Below, in pieces: positions 16,377-28,400 of a DNA stretch of 64,000 nt. The notes under the pieces are model-generated. The model saw nothing but the letters and a program-made list of their open reading frames with translations. It did no database searches and was not told the origin of the DNA. How positions within the stretch are numbered: the first letter of the stretch is position 1; each line of letters starts with the position of its first letter. The position numbers and the translations under genes are program-made. Origin of the DNA: Chryseobacterium rhizoplanae (lineage in GTDB: Bacteria; Bacteroidota; Bacteroidia; Flavobacteriales; Weeksellaceae); the NCBI RefSeq assembly GCF_900182655.1, contig NZ_FXTC01000008.1, positions 185,207 to 249,206 of the forward strand. The letters are read 5' to 3'.

Positions 16377-16901
16377 TTATGCTACTCCTTTTATTTTTAC
16401 ACCAGTTTTAGCAGCCTCGATTTTCTTATTATTTCTAAGCTCACGCTTCATTTTACGATAATCCCAGGGTGCAACAGCATTTGCATCCTGCCAGAGACCG
16501 ACTTTTCTATATTGTGCATTTTCCTGAATTTTACCTAAAGAAGCATCTTTGGAGTAAGAAAAATACCACCATCCCATTCCTGCTTTGATAAGCTCTTTGG
16601 AAAGGTATTTTCCATCATCATAATAAACCTTTGCAATAGATCTCCCATAGCGGTCCGTGTTCGTCTCAACAAAGCTTACCGTTTTTCCAAATACCTGGGC
16701 AGAAGTAAACTGTTTGGCATTTTTCCCAAATGCCTGCCCGCTTTCCGGACAATCGACTTCAGCTAACCTCAGCTTTTTTTGCTGATTGCCTTTTAACAGT
16801 AAAGTAATGGTATCTCCGTCTGAAATTTTGATCACTTTTCCAGTCGTCTGTGAAAATACGAATACAGGAAAAAGTACGTACAGCAGCATTAATCTTTTCA
16901 T
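16377..16901 (-). CDS. Secreted thermonuclease-family (SNase-like) protein
   Basis: Calcium-dependent nuclease of the staphylococcal-nuclease fold, 174 residues with a signal peptide (hydrophobic 4-17). The catalytic set is visible: DGDT (28-31), LRLAEVDCPE with Arg45, Asp50 and Glu53, and DRYGRS with Arg87. It is likely exported and degrades nucleic acids outside the cytoplasm. A TATATTTG box (16906-16913, minus) ends only 4 bp before ATG 16901. Either the mRNA is leaderless or the in-frame Met5 (16889) is the true start. It stands downstream of the Rhs operon terminator and is probably independent of it. Confidence 0.9.
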   Translation of the reverse strand: MKRLMLLYVLFPVFVFSQTTGKVIKISDGDTITLLLKGNQQKKLRLAEVDCPESGQAFGKNAKQFTSAQVFGKTVSFVETNTDRYGRSIAKVYYDDGKYLSKELIKAGMGWWYFSYSKDASLGKIQENAQYRKVGLWQDANAVAPWDYRKMKRELRNNKKIEAAKTGVKIKGVA

Positions 16902-16934
16902 GGGGCAAATATAGAGATTAGTGGAGCTTTTTAA

Positions 16935-16963
16935 TTAAAAAACCTCGCGTTTTACGAGGTTTT
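16935..16963 (-). terminator. Terminator of the Rhs/orphan-module operon
   Basis: Stem AAAACCTCG/CGAGGTTTT with a 7-nt loop, followed on the minus strand by a T-rich run. The terminator at 18695-18723 and the sequence beyond it are clearly related. Confidence 0.8.
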
Positions 16964-17041
16964 CATAATATTAAATTGAGTTATTTGATTTCCTACCTCA
17001 AAGTCTGGAGACTTTGAGAAGCGGAGGTAAAGAGCCGGAAA

Positions 17042-17722
17042 TTAGGAAGTTGACACTAACATAAAATCTTCTATTTCCCAATAATTATCATGCAATCTTA
17101 GTTTAAATATAGCATTTCTACCGTAATAATCTTTTTTTATACGATGGTCAACAAAAACTAATGCTGTTCTTTTAGAAGTATCAAATACAATCTCTGAAAA
17201 ATAGACAACACCTATCTCACATTCATTTGTATGTTTATCATACTCTGCCAGATCCAGGACTTTTGCAGTACACAAATTAAATTGACTTGCTTTTATAGAA
17301 CTTCGTATGCTTAAATTTTTAATATCTGGACTATTAGAAAAGTCTTTAAAAGAATCCTTCGTTCTTTTTATGCGTCTTAAATAAACCTCGGTATTATCTG
17401 TCCCGAAATATGTATTTTTACTTTTAGTAGAATCTATATACAAATTGCAAAATTTTTCAGGATGATTAAAAATTTCGTTGTGGGCTTTTGTCTTCTCTTC
17501 GATATATAAATCATCATTATGAACTCTTAAACTATCAAAATATTTTTTTTTACCTAAATAATCTTCTCTAAAAAAATAAGGTATCAACTGATCTGTTAAA
17601 TCATTATATAGTTTTACATTAGTATCGGTAGATTGACTTACACATTTTTTCATTTCCTCCTTACAATTCGTAATTAATAAAGAGAATAATAAAATTATAA
17701 CTATTTTAGTTTTAAAATTCAT
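17042..17722 (-). CDS. Lipoprotein, candidate immunity protein for the orphan Rhs tip
   Basis: A 226-residue protein with a lipoprotein signal peptide (IVIILLFSLLITNC, Cys20). No domain was recognised. It is Lys/Asp-rich, has several Tyr/Phe-rich beta-like segments and ends YWEIEDFMLVSTS. It starts 19 bp after the orphan Rhs toxin fragment and is followed by a terminator, the position an immunity gene takes in Rhs/CDI modules. Lipidation would place it in the envelope, which fits protection against a toxin acting outside the cytoplasm. The function is inferred from context only. Confidence 0.6.
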   Translation of the reverse strand: MNFKTKIVIILLFSLLITNCKEEMKKCVSQSTDTNVKLYNDLTDQLIPYFFREDYLGKKKYFDSLRVHNDDLYIEEKTKAHNEIFNHPEKFCNLYIDSTKSKNTYFGTDNTEVYLRRIKRTKDSFKDFSNSPDIKNLSIRSSIKASQFNLCTAKVLDLAEYDKHTNECEIGVVYFSEIVFDTSKRTALVFVDHRIKKDYYGRNAIFKLRLHDNYWEIEDFMLVSTS

Positions 17723-17741
17723 ATTATTTGGGGATTTTGGG

Positions 17742-18605
17742 TTAATAACATGGTCTTACTCGCAAATTATCTTTTGGTTTTTTATAATTATCTAAAACAG
17801 ATGGCATTTTTTGTGATTTTAAGTCCCTGATTTCACGTTGTTGCCTAAAATCTTTTGCAGCATTATTCCTCCTAATTCCATCAAACTTTTCAGTAATTAT
17901 GTCACGATCAGAAGCAGAAAATTGAGTATCTGTTCCAAAATAAACAGCTTCCCAATTATCTCCTGCATCTGGCCTACCACTTTTTGATTTAAGACTCATC
18001 TTAAAAATTCCGTCTTTTTCCTGGGATTTACCGTCCATTTGATAGTCTGCCCAATGACCACCTTCATGAATTATAATTTCTGCTAAATTATCAATATACT
18101 TTCTATCTCCTTTATTTTTTGAAACCGTGTTTACTACGCCAGAATCTATTTTAATAACATTGGGATTATCTGGATCAAAACTCGCCAAATCAAGTAAACT
18201 TTCATTCATTATAACAGTGGGCCCATCTTCATCTCTGAGCATTTTCCGTATCATTTTATCATCTACACCAAATCTCTCTTTAAACGCTCCTCGAAATTCT
18301 GAATCTCGAAACACCGCTTTTATAGTTTTTACTGCCTCTTTATATAATCTTCTTTGCTCTCTGGTAGCATTTGCTGGTAATCTAAAATTTCCATCAGGAT
18401 CAATGTAATTAATAGGGTTGTTTCCACAATATGCATACGGCGACCAATTTGGATACTTCTCCGCTAGCGGATCTACACTATACCAAATGCTCGCTCTCGG
18501 ATTATAATATCTCGCTCCATAATAATACAGCCCTGTTTCTCTGTCCAGTTCTTTCGCATTGAACTTATATGGGTTATCATATACACCTGTTCTCTGCTCC
18601 AGCAT
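17742..18605 (-). CDS. Orphan Rhs tip with HEGGH metallopeptidase toxin domain
   Basis: A displaced C-terminal piece of an Rhs protein, 287 residues. Residues 1-72 are nearly identical to the Rhs core end of the full-length protein encoded at 19420-29739 (RETGLYYYGARYYNP, DPLAEKYP, IDPDG). After DPDG comes an unrelated tip with HEGGH at 180-184 and WEAVYFG with Glu219, the pattern of a zincin metallopeptidase. Core homology continues upstream of the ATG to about 18650 (FFLNLPF is still readable), but it is broken by a stop where the intact gene has Gln. This is a remnant, not a full gene. Translation could start at ATG 18605; whether it does is unknown. Confidence 0.75.
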   Translation of the reverse strand: MLEQRTGVYDNPYKFNAKELDRETGLYYYGARYYNPRASIWYSVDPLAEKYPNWSPYAYCGNNPINYIDPDGNFRLPANATREQRRLYKEAVKTIKAVFRDSEFRGAFKERFGVDDKMIRKMLRDEDGPTVIMNESLLDLASFDPDNPNVIKIDSGVVNTVSKNKGDRKYIDNLAEIIIHEGGHWADYQMDGKSQEKDGIFKMSLKSKSGRPDAGDNWEAVYFGTDTQFSASDRDIITEKFDGIRRNNAAKDFRQQREIRDLKSQKMPSVLDNYKKPKDNLRVRPCY

Positions 18606-18694
18606 CGTCTCTACGAATGGTAAATTTAAGAAAAACAGTGTTGTCTAAGCACTGAATAAATAACATTACAAATGATAAAGACGATTCTTAAAGT

Positions 18695-18723
18695 ACAAAA
18701 CCTCGCAAAATGCGAGGCTTTGT
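18695..18723 (-). terminator. Terminator after the Rhs immunity gene
   Basis: Stem CCTCGCA/TGCGAGG with an AAA loop, extended outward by further pairs with one mismatch. It separates the full-length Rhs module from the orphan module. Confidence 0.75.
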
Positions 18724-18815
18724 ATAATATTAAATTATTTACTTTTTCATCTAGAAGTCAAGAGACTTTATAGAGCGTTTTTTTGTTTGTAAAATGTTAA
18801 TTCATTTGATAACCA

Positions 18816-19415
18816 TTATTCTAAAGGAACAAAAGCTTGACATTCTTCTGAATATTTAACTATATAATAAGAATTAATACCTTTAATACTATAAGTTAGA
18901 ACAATATCATTTGGGTCAAATTTCATATTATCATAATACCAAATTGTTACTTCATTTCGAGTAGTATTAAATAATACATAAGCTTTGTTTTGTCTTGAAT
19001 TAATTTTATTTAAAAAGATAAATTCTCCAATATGACAATCTCCATAATTTTCTACTTCTTTAAAATATTTTTTAAACTTGAAATTACTCTTAATAAAATC
19101 ATTGGGTAAAAAATTCAAAAAAGGTATTTTAACTAAAAATGATTTATAATATTCCAAATCATTTAATTTATTCTTATTAATTGTTTTGATACTGTAATAA
19201 ACAATATTTGTTTTTAAAAAATTAAAATTATCTTGTAACTTATTATTTTTTAATTCAATACAATCCAAGGATATATTTTTTTTTGTTAAACTACTACCCT
19301 CTATAATTACGCTTGGTAGTTTTTCTAATGTCTTTGATTTTTGTTCTTTCTGTGGAGGTACTTTATGACACTGAGATAACACTATCAAACAAATTAAACA
19401 TAAAAAGGTTTTCAT
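18816..19415 (-). CDS. Lipoprotein, candidate immunity protein for the full-length Rhs toxin
   Basis: A 199-residue protein with a lipoprotein signal peptide (LICLIVLSQC, Cys16). No known domain was recognised; the mature part is Lys/Asn/Phe-rich. It starts 4 bp after the Rhs stop codon and is followed by a terminator, exactly where Rhs immunity genes sit. The Rhs tip appears to attack peptidoglycan, and a periplasm-facing lipoprotein is the expected type of immunity protein. It shows no obvious similarity to the other lipoprotein at 17042-17722, as expected for cognate pairs. The gene is noticeably more AT-rich than its neighbours, as is common for transferred immunity genes. Confidence 0.65.
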   Translation of the reverse strand: MKTFLCLICLIVLSQCHKVPPQKEQKSKTLEKLPSVIIEGSSLTKKNISLDCIELKNNKLQDNFNFLKTNIVYYSIKTINKNKLNDLEYYKSFLVKIPFLNFLPNDFIKSNFKFKKYFKEVENYGDCHIGEFIFLNKINSRQNKAYVLFNTTRNEVTIWYYDNMKFDPNDIVLTYSIKGINSYYIVKYSEECQAFVPLE

Positions 19416-19419
19416 ATTA

Positions 19420-22400
19420 TTAATAATTTTTAGGTTGTGGTTTTTTTGCTGAATCCCTCATTTTCAATACATTACCATAGTTTGAAGCTCCACCTCCATT
19501 ATAGTTTTTACTTGCATTATCCCATGTCCTTCCACCTGTCCATTTTGTTTTTCCCTTACTTGTTGTAAGTCCTTTTTGATACATCAATCCAATACCAGCA
19601 CTAACTGATTGTTCTGGAGTAGCTCCCCCTCCTTTTGTTAGTCCAAATTGAGTTTTATGTCCATTTGCCCAGTCATTTGAAAATTCACTATAATAAACAT
19701 TTGCTTGCATAATATCGGATTTGGGGTTATTTAGATCATTAGGGTTTTCATCATATGTTCCCATCATAGATTCTTGCATGATTGTAGCTTTGACTAAAGT
19801 GGGATCTAAATCTGGTACTGTAGATGCGTCATCAATACTTAACCCATTTGTATGTTTAGGAGTAATACCCGCATTTTTGTATTGATTAAAATATCCAGTT
19901 TCTGACGCTATTAAATAATCATATTTTTGATAAATTGATCCAGTAGTATTACCTCCTCCTTTTTCTTGTATTACATTGGGCATTACCGCTTCTATCCATC
20001 CTTTTCCTCCGTTTGCCGTCAAACCACTTACTGCAACACTTTTTGCATTAATATCAATCATATAGGTCTTAAAAACTGTATTACTTTTAATCCTATGAAT
20101 TTCTCGACCATTAACCCCCATAAAAACAATGTCATTTGGAGCTTGTCCGTCTGGGTCAGTAAATCTGATAGGATTATCAAATGTATAAACATAGGGACTC
20201 CAACTTGGATATTTTTCGGCTAACGGATCTACCCCATACCAAATACTCGCTCTCGGATTATAATATCTTGCTCCATAATAATACAGCCCTGTTTCTCTAT
20301 CCAGTTCTTTTGCATTGAACTTATATGGGTTATCATATACTCCTGTTTTCTGCTCCAGCATTGTTTCTCCAAATGGTAAATTTAAGAAAAACTGAGTACT
20401 CTGAGCACTGGAATTGGTAACAAATGTTGCCGTTCCTAAATGGTCATTATGTAAATAGTATAATCCTAACTGGCTGGTTGGTCCGTTTAAAGTATTCAGC
20501 TCTGATAGGGAAATATCGCCTACTCCTGCTTTTTCAAGATATGTTTTAAAATCAACAGAAGGATCAAGCTCTTTCATTGCTGTTCCCTGATCCGATGTTC
20601 TGAGGTTTAATGGCACAAAAATATTACTTCCATCCATCACCCTGCTGGCAAAACGGGTTGCTCCTTCAAAATAATGTTTGGTATACTGTCCGTTTAAGGA
20701 TACCGTTACATATGGATTAGGATACAAAGTATAATCAGTTAAGCTTAAACTACCCGGATCTACCAACTCTCCATTCTGATATAGCTGAGAGCTTCCATGA
20801 AGATTGTACTTTATCGTTCTTTCTCCTTTGTCGTCGTACGCATAATACTGGTATACTCCGGAGTCGTCACTATAGAATGCTTTCAAACGATCCTGCTCAT
20901 CCCAGAACATCTTCTTAGAACCAAATTCATCAACATGCTCAATGGTATTCCCATTTTCATCATAGGCGAAAAGTTGCTGCGTACCACTGATATTACCGTC
21001 AATAATCGTCTTCACTTTATGAGTTTCCGGAATATACTTATAGTTATTCGAGTACGTATTCAATGGGTTCGGCTGCTGGTCGATCTGATGCACCTGCTCC
21101 TTCAATACAATTCCTCCACTTTCGTTATATGTTACCTTTCTAAGCTCAAAATGTGAGTTACTTTGCGCATATGGAGAAGTATTGGGTGTTGTAGGAGTTC
21201 CTCCTTTATCATTTAGCCCCATATCACTTTCCGTACCAATCAATCTGTTTAAAGTATCATATCCATATTTGAAAGCATAGGTTCCTCCCATCTGATTTGG
21301 TGTTACTCCTACGTCATTGGCAAGACGGATAATATTTCCTCTCTTATCATATTCATAACTGTTGGATAAGAATGCATTGGAATTGCTCCATAATCCAAAA
21401 TGATTTAACCTTCTGTTGGTAGCAATATATGAATAATCTGTTCTTGTTCCATTTCCGTAGTTGGCTGCTGTTCTCTGCTCATAAAGGTCATATTTGATAT
21501 TCTGAATATAATTATAACTTCCGTTGGTTACCGTTTTAAGATTTCCTCCGAGGTCATAACTGTAAGTAAGCTGTTCTCCATCCGGATACGTCAGCTTTTT
21601 AAGACGGTTCCAGCTGTCATAGACATAATCTGTTTTGAATTCCATCGTTGGAATATTGTATCCGAATATTCTGCGGGTTTCTGATATTACTTCACCCAGC
21701 TTACCATAATTATAATTGGTATAACCTGTCCCGTCTGTTTTTGTCGTAATCCTTCCTGAATTATTTCCTGAATTGGCAGGCATATAATCGTAATGAACGT
21801 TATTAGGATTAGTAACTCCGCTCGGAAGATCAGGAAGTATAATATCTGTCAGTCTGTTCTTATCATATTTATAATGAATCTGATGGGTTTGTATAGTAGG
21901 ATCATTTGCCAGATTTGGAGTTCCAAACCAGGTAAGATGTCCTGCAGCATCATATACATAAGTAGTAAGCCCTTTATCAGGATGTAACATTTCTGTTCTT
22001 CTTCCGGCAAGGTTATACTTATAGGTCGTCTTAATACCCTGCGGATCAGTTACGTTAAGCAGTTCACCTATTGTATTGTATTCAAATTTTGTAGACAGCG
22101 GGTCACTACTCAGATAATTTATTTTCTCAACAACCTGTCCTTCCGCATTAGCAAAGGTTTCCGTCTTCATAACATCAAACTCTTCTGTAGTTTTAAGCAG
22201 GTTTCCTTCAATCTGATAGGTAAGATTCTTCATCACTCCATCTTCATCCTTCATACTGTTAATCCTGTCTGAATGATCATAACTAGTTCTTACTACATTC
22301 TGAGCAATTGACAGGTTAAGATTATCTGTCATCTGATCTTCCTGTACCGGATGATACTGTTCTATTGTTCTTCCGAATACATCAAATATTGATCTTCCTG

Positions 22401-25400
22401 AAACAGATCTTTTTTCCACACCACTTACATCAATATCTTTCTTCACCTGTATTACTCTGCCCATAAAGTCTGAATAAGAATCCGTATTGATAAGATTATT
22501 CGTATGGTCTGCATCATAATGAGAAGTTCTGGCACGGAATATTTTAATATTCTGATCTGAACTCGGCATACCATAATGATCATAATAATAAGAGTGAGTT
22601 ATTGTAGAAACATTTGCAGGACTATAAGGTTCAATGATGGATATAGGCCTTCCATAGTCATCATACCCATATTGTATTACATTTCCTGTTATATCTGTAC
22701 TTTTTGTTAATACATCCAAATAAGGACTGTACTGACCAAAGGAAATATATCCAAAGGCATCTGTTGTCCTGATTACATACTTACCAGTTTCATCATCATA
22801 TTCGTAGGATATAGAATATCTGTTCTGTGATTCATCAGGCGGATAAGTTACAGTTTTAACATTACCAGAAGGTTCATAAGTATAATCTGTTATGATATCC
22901 TGAGAACCATCAAATACAATGTATTTTCCTATATCTCCTGTATTAACATTTACATCCTGGGTTTTTCTCTTCCTTAGAAGAGTAGAACCTGTTCCGTCAT
23001 ATACATTGATCTCTTTAGGTATTTCAATCATATTCTTATTCAGTCCGGTCCAATAAGTGATGACAGATTTATAGGAATTGGTAGGGCTGGTATAGATATA
23101 ATTTGAAATCAATCCGGTATTATAATCATACTCCATTTTTTCCGTAGTTTCTATTTGCCCGCCATTTTCAAATCTCGTATTGATCTTTGTATTCAACAAA
23201 ACAGTAGCCATTTTTCTACCTTCTGTTCCCCCGGTATCAAAACTTTCGGTTAAGTAATTAGGGTCTATTTTGGTTGTATTATCTTTAAATTTATATAAAC
23301 GATAGTTATAGATCACTTTGGAAATTAACTCATCATTTCCCGAAAGGGTTTTACTTTCTTTAATTAATCCATTTAAGAAATAACTTGTGTTATAATACGT
23401 ATCCTCTGTTCTACGGTAAGGATTTCCATCGATATTTATTTCTTCACGTGTTACTTTCTCAAAACCAAAATTATCTCTTTCTCTTCTGTCGTATCTGGAA
23501 TTTTCAAATTTATATCGGGTTACAATATCTTTCTCTGTACTGGAAAGCGTATAGTCTGTACTAAAGACATCCGGGTTTAATATCTTAACATCTTTAACCA
23601 CCAGCTTTGCATGCGGATCCCCATAGTTCGGCTGTGTAAACTGATAGTCTATAATGTACTTCCCTTTGGTTATGTTTTGAGTAACAGATTTCAGTTTATT
23701 GGTTTTCCCAATCAGGGAGTAATTGACTATAAATCCATTATTGTTATCTACGACAAGGTCTACAAATCCATCTCCGTTCATATCTCTGAAAGCCTTTTGG
23801 GTATCAGAAACATTGATCCCCAGGTTGGCAGTAGCCCCTGCCCCTACTTTTATGAAAAGATTCAGAATCGGAGCAGGAGGAATAATCGGGATAGGCCCTA
23901 TATTCAGCATAAAATGACCCCCAAAAGAGAAGTAACCATTATAAGAGCCACTTTCTTCGGTGAAATCCACATTTCCTACTGTTTTAAGTAATGGAATTGC
24001 AGCATCAAATTTATGTCCTAAATTATAACGAACACTGGTTGATTTGACACATCCTGCTAAGCCATCACAGTTTTTTACCTCTAGAATATCAATGAGACCA
24101 TCTCCGTTTATATCTTCATATACAACATCAGCGGTCCCCTTTGAAGCCGAGCCTCCCAAACTTGCACTGATTCCAAAGCCAAAGCTGCTCAAAGCACTCA
24201 TATTTGCTGAAGATCCTAAACCTCCGCCAATAGAAATATTTTCACTTCCTATCGGATGAGATCGGTAAGTAAGCATATTTTCAACAGGCTTCCGCGTTAA
24301 CAGCTTTTTCCCCAGGTTGAGCATTACTCCCATATTCAGATCGCCTCCAGCTACCACTCTGTCAGGAAGTCCATCTCCATTAATATCCATCCAAAAATTT
24401 CTTCCCGAATCAAATGAGTTAAAATACTTAGTAACTCCTGCACTGACAGATCCTGATCCTGACCAAGGCATTGAAGCATCTCCTTTTGAAGTAGTTCCTA
24501 AAAGACCATTTACACTTATTCTTCCACTAGCCGAAAAAAGATTGTAAGAGAATCCCAGAGAATTCATCTTCTGATAAGTATTAGAATCAGTAGGGAAGCC
24601 TCCCGAGGAAACCAGACTTATATCCTCTAAACTTCCGACTGAGTTCGTCATTTGAATAGATTCCGGATAAACCATATCAGGATAACCATCACCATTAATA
24701 TCTGAGAATGTCTGAGTTTCGATACTTCCGTTCCCCCAAGGTACAGTTTCAGATTCGGCTGCAGATCCACTTATATTCCCTGATGATACACTTAATGTAT
24801 TCGTTGTATTACGGGTGTAGCTGCTCTGTTTTCTACTGATAGCCTTCATTGTGGTATCCAATGAAAGTGCTCCTGTTACCAGAGTAGTAGGTATTACCGA
24901 TGGTGTATTAGGTATAGGATTATTGAAATAATTGACAGTTTCATCATCCTTGAAAGAACTTGCAGAAGCAAACTGATTCTCTCCGGCTCCCACCCAAATA
25001 CTTTTAACGGTGTAATTCGTACCCCCAGTATTTACCAGTGAACTATGTGGTTTCATTGGAGAAACAAATTGGGAAACTGTATTATTTCCTGTATTAGGAT
25101 TTGCATTAGGTAAGTTATCAATACACTTAGCCAACTCCTCTGCAGTTAAAGGAGGCTGCTGAATACATTGTGGATAAGTATTTTGAGCTACATTACCCGG
25201 AGCCATAGCTTCTGCTTCAATTGGTTTTCCATAGGTATAAGCTTCTATAATTCCCGGATTATATAAAAATTGTCCCCAGTTATTATAGACAGCAGTTTTT
25301 GGGTTATACATTGCTGTATTTACCGAAGTTGGCGGTACAGAGGTAATCAGCTCACCACTTCCGTAAATTTTGAATGGTTTCCCTTGGAAGTATTGAGAAT

Positions 25401-28400
25401 ATTTATTAAATAAAGCATAATCACCATCTGTTTTACAGTATACCTGAATATTTACAAGATGGGGTTGACCAAATTCAGGTATTGTCAAATCTCCCTTATA
25501 AAAATTGATGGGACTTACTCCTGGAACATCAAATGCACCAATCATATCCTCTTCTTTAATCACGGAATTAGCTCCGTTAGCAGCTACAGTTACTTTTCTT
25601 TTTCCCATAACTGTAGATCCGGTCTTGATTACGTAATAAAACGATCCGGTTGAAAGAGTAGAAAAGTTTGTAACCCCTTTGTCTATCTGAACACCATAAG
25701 CTCTTTTCCCACTAACGATATTAGGATTATCCTGTGTACTTCTAAGGTCTATTCTTCCTCTTAGTTGTGTTACGGCATATGAAGGATATTGAGCAACGGG
25801 ATACAGTTCTACGTTGACTGATGTATTATTATTTGAAACGGCATTATAATTTACTTTGATTTTATCCTTCCAGTTACTATTTAAAAATGATGCATGAGAA
25901 TCAGATTCTACAATAAACTTCAAGTATACTGGCTCACTTGAGTTCACATTCAAAGTACCTGTAAAAGCTTCGGTAATAAAAGGATCATACGACTGAATAT
26001 ATTCTGAAGAATGAAGCACTGTAACAGCACCAGTATTAGCATTCTCCGCAATTACTTTAAAGGTAAAGCTATCAGTACTAGAGGTAAAATTAACACTTCC
26101 CACTGTAATATTTGCTGTCCCCGTACCATCCAGATACACTGATGATAATAAATTATTGGTCAGGAAATTGCTTCCATAATTTCCATTATTCAGCTTAAAC
26201 TGATCCTGAAATATAAACTTGCTTGACAAAGGGGATCCTGTTGAGGGATCAACATAAATAACTTCCGGATTAGAGTTTACCTCTAAATTCTTATTCTGGC
26301 TTTTATGCAATCTTATATAAACTTTCTCACCACTTTTTACAAAAATCCTGTTGGAACTATTAGCAGCTCCTACCTGATTGGATACCGCATTAGATCCCGG
26401 GGAAATAGTATTCATTTCTGTATAATAATCATTATACTTCGAGATCGAGATATTTTTCGCAAGGCCCCCGGGATTCAGTTCCGTAAGATAAACTCTTGTA
26501 TTAACAGAAGCACCCGAAGACATATAAGGGGCTTCCACCGAATAATACATTTTTATGGGTAAATCATTCGGATCTCCAGTATAAGGAGGTACGGATATAT
26601 TATCTTTAATCGTGATATAACCATCCTGTGAGGCTATCCATACTTTTACAACATCAGTAATTGGTACTGCCGGAACATCTGGAGTAACAATAGGATCAAC
26701 CGGTGGTAAAACTGGAGGTGCTATTGGTTTATCCTTCACTACCATATTTTCTGTGAATTCAGAATGTTTGGTCATTTCAGGCTGTTGTGAGATCTTATTA
26801 TATTTATTAAACCATACCTGCCCATTATTGACAATATCAACTAATCCGTCAGAGTTAGCATCAATCAGATAGGTGGATGTGGTTCCTCTGGATGTAGATT
26901 TAATCTGGGATTTGCTGTATACAACTGCTCCCATATCCCATCCTGAATTGTTGGTTTTGGTTTCAGTATAAGTAAAGTTATTATTATAATTCAGTAAGGG
27001 CTTTGCTGGTAAAAATGATAAATTCCCATATTGGTCCAGTGTTCCCTGACTGAATTTCAGTTCAGAAGAAGTTCTGTAAATCATATCCTGAATACCATCT
27101 CCATTAAAATCAATAAGTTGCTGTGCATTTTTTGCTTCAGCAGTAGAATATCCAAAAGGGAATCCAAACATCAGATGCCCATATGCATCATTGGAAGAAT
27201 AAAAGAAATTCAACCCAGCAGCCGGTCTGAAGTTTAATCCATTTTCAGAGGAAATATTTCCATTGATTTTGGAGGGTTTTAGGATGTTTTCGATCAGTCC
27301 ATTATAGACATTTTCAGAATTCTGTACCTGTACCTGGGTATCAGGTCCAAATATCTGATTATTTTCTACCGGGTTATAGTATTCAAAAGAATAGTCATCA
27401 ATAATAGGAAGCGGATTAACAAGCTTAATGTTGTATACCTGACTATATAATCTTTTTAACCTTGTTTTATTAAATTGTCCATCTTCGTATTCTACACCAT
27501 ATGTTCGTATTTTTTCTGTCTTATGTTTTATATCAATAGCTTTTAAAAGATATGGTTCCACTCTTTTCAATCCTTGCTTAGCATTGATATTGATATCTTT
27601 TCTGCTAATCCCGGTTTCAGCAATAAAAGTAACACTATAGTCCTGATTCTTTCCATAGGTTATTTTTTGAATATGAAAATAAACTCCTCCAGTTATATTA
27701 TTGTTTATTCCAAGATCTAATGTATTATTCTGATAAGTGAAAAGCATTTTGTTGCCATGGGCATCTTCTATCATTCTCAATCCCCAATGAACAATCTGGC
27801 CTTCGCTATTTTTTATAACAGAGTTATCACTTCCGCCATAATAGCTTTTAGTACCATTGGTAGAGGTAACTGTCCATGAATAAGTCCCAATACTGTTTCC
27901 CTCCCTTTCTATAAGGGTAAAATCATGATTCTTTCTAAGATAAAACTGTTTTTTTCCTGTTGCATTTCTCGGTTGCCTTGCAGTTGTAATATCCGTAGAT
28001 GTTTCACTTACATTATTATGTCTGTGAGGCAGGTAGCCCCCAGGATAAACAAGCATTTCGCCATCCAAGGTATATAGTTCTGTTTCCTGGCTACCAAACA
28101 TAGGTGTTCCCCATCTGGTATCTACTGTAATCGCAGATAATCCCTGAAGATCCCATCCTTCACCCATCCATCCGTTACCGGCACCACTATTGTATCCTAT
28201 TGCTAAAGACGGCTGTAATCCTCCCAATCCTGCAGGAACTTTAATAGGGTAATTCATATTGGCATCACCTTTCTGATTTGCTGTAGGTGCATTCATCAGT
28301 TGCATGCCTGCCATTGGATCAGCTGCTTTCAATCCGCTGATACTCGTAGGCGAAAAAGCCGTTGTCTGAGGAGATTCTGGAGCGGAAATAATTCCGTTGA

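Noticed and set aside
23611..24547. Several plus-strand frames inside the Rhs gene
   Set aside because: They are antisense shadows of a continuous 3439-codon gene with clear domains.
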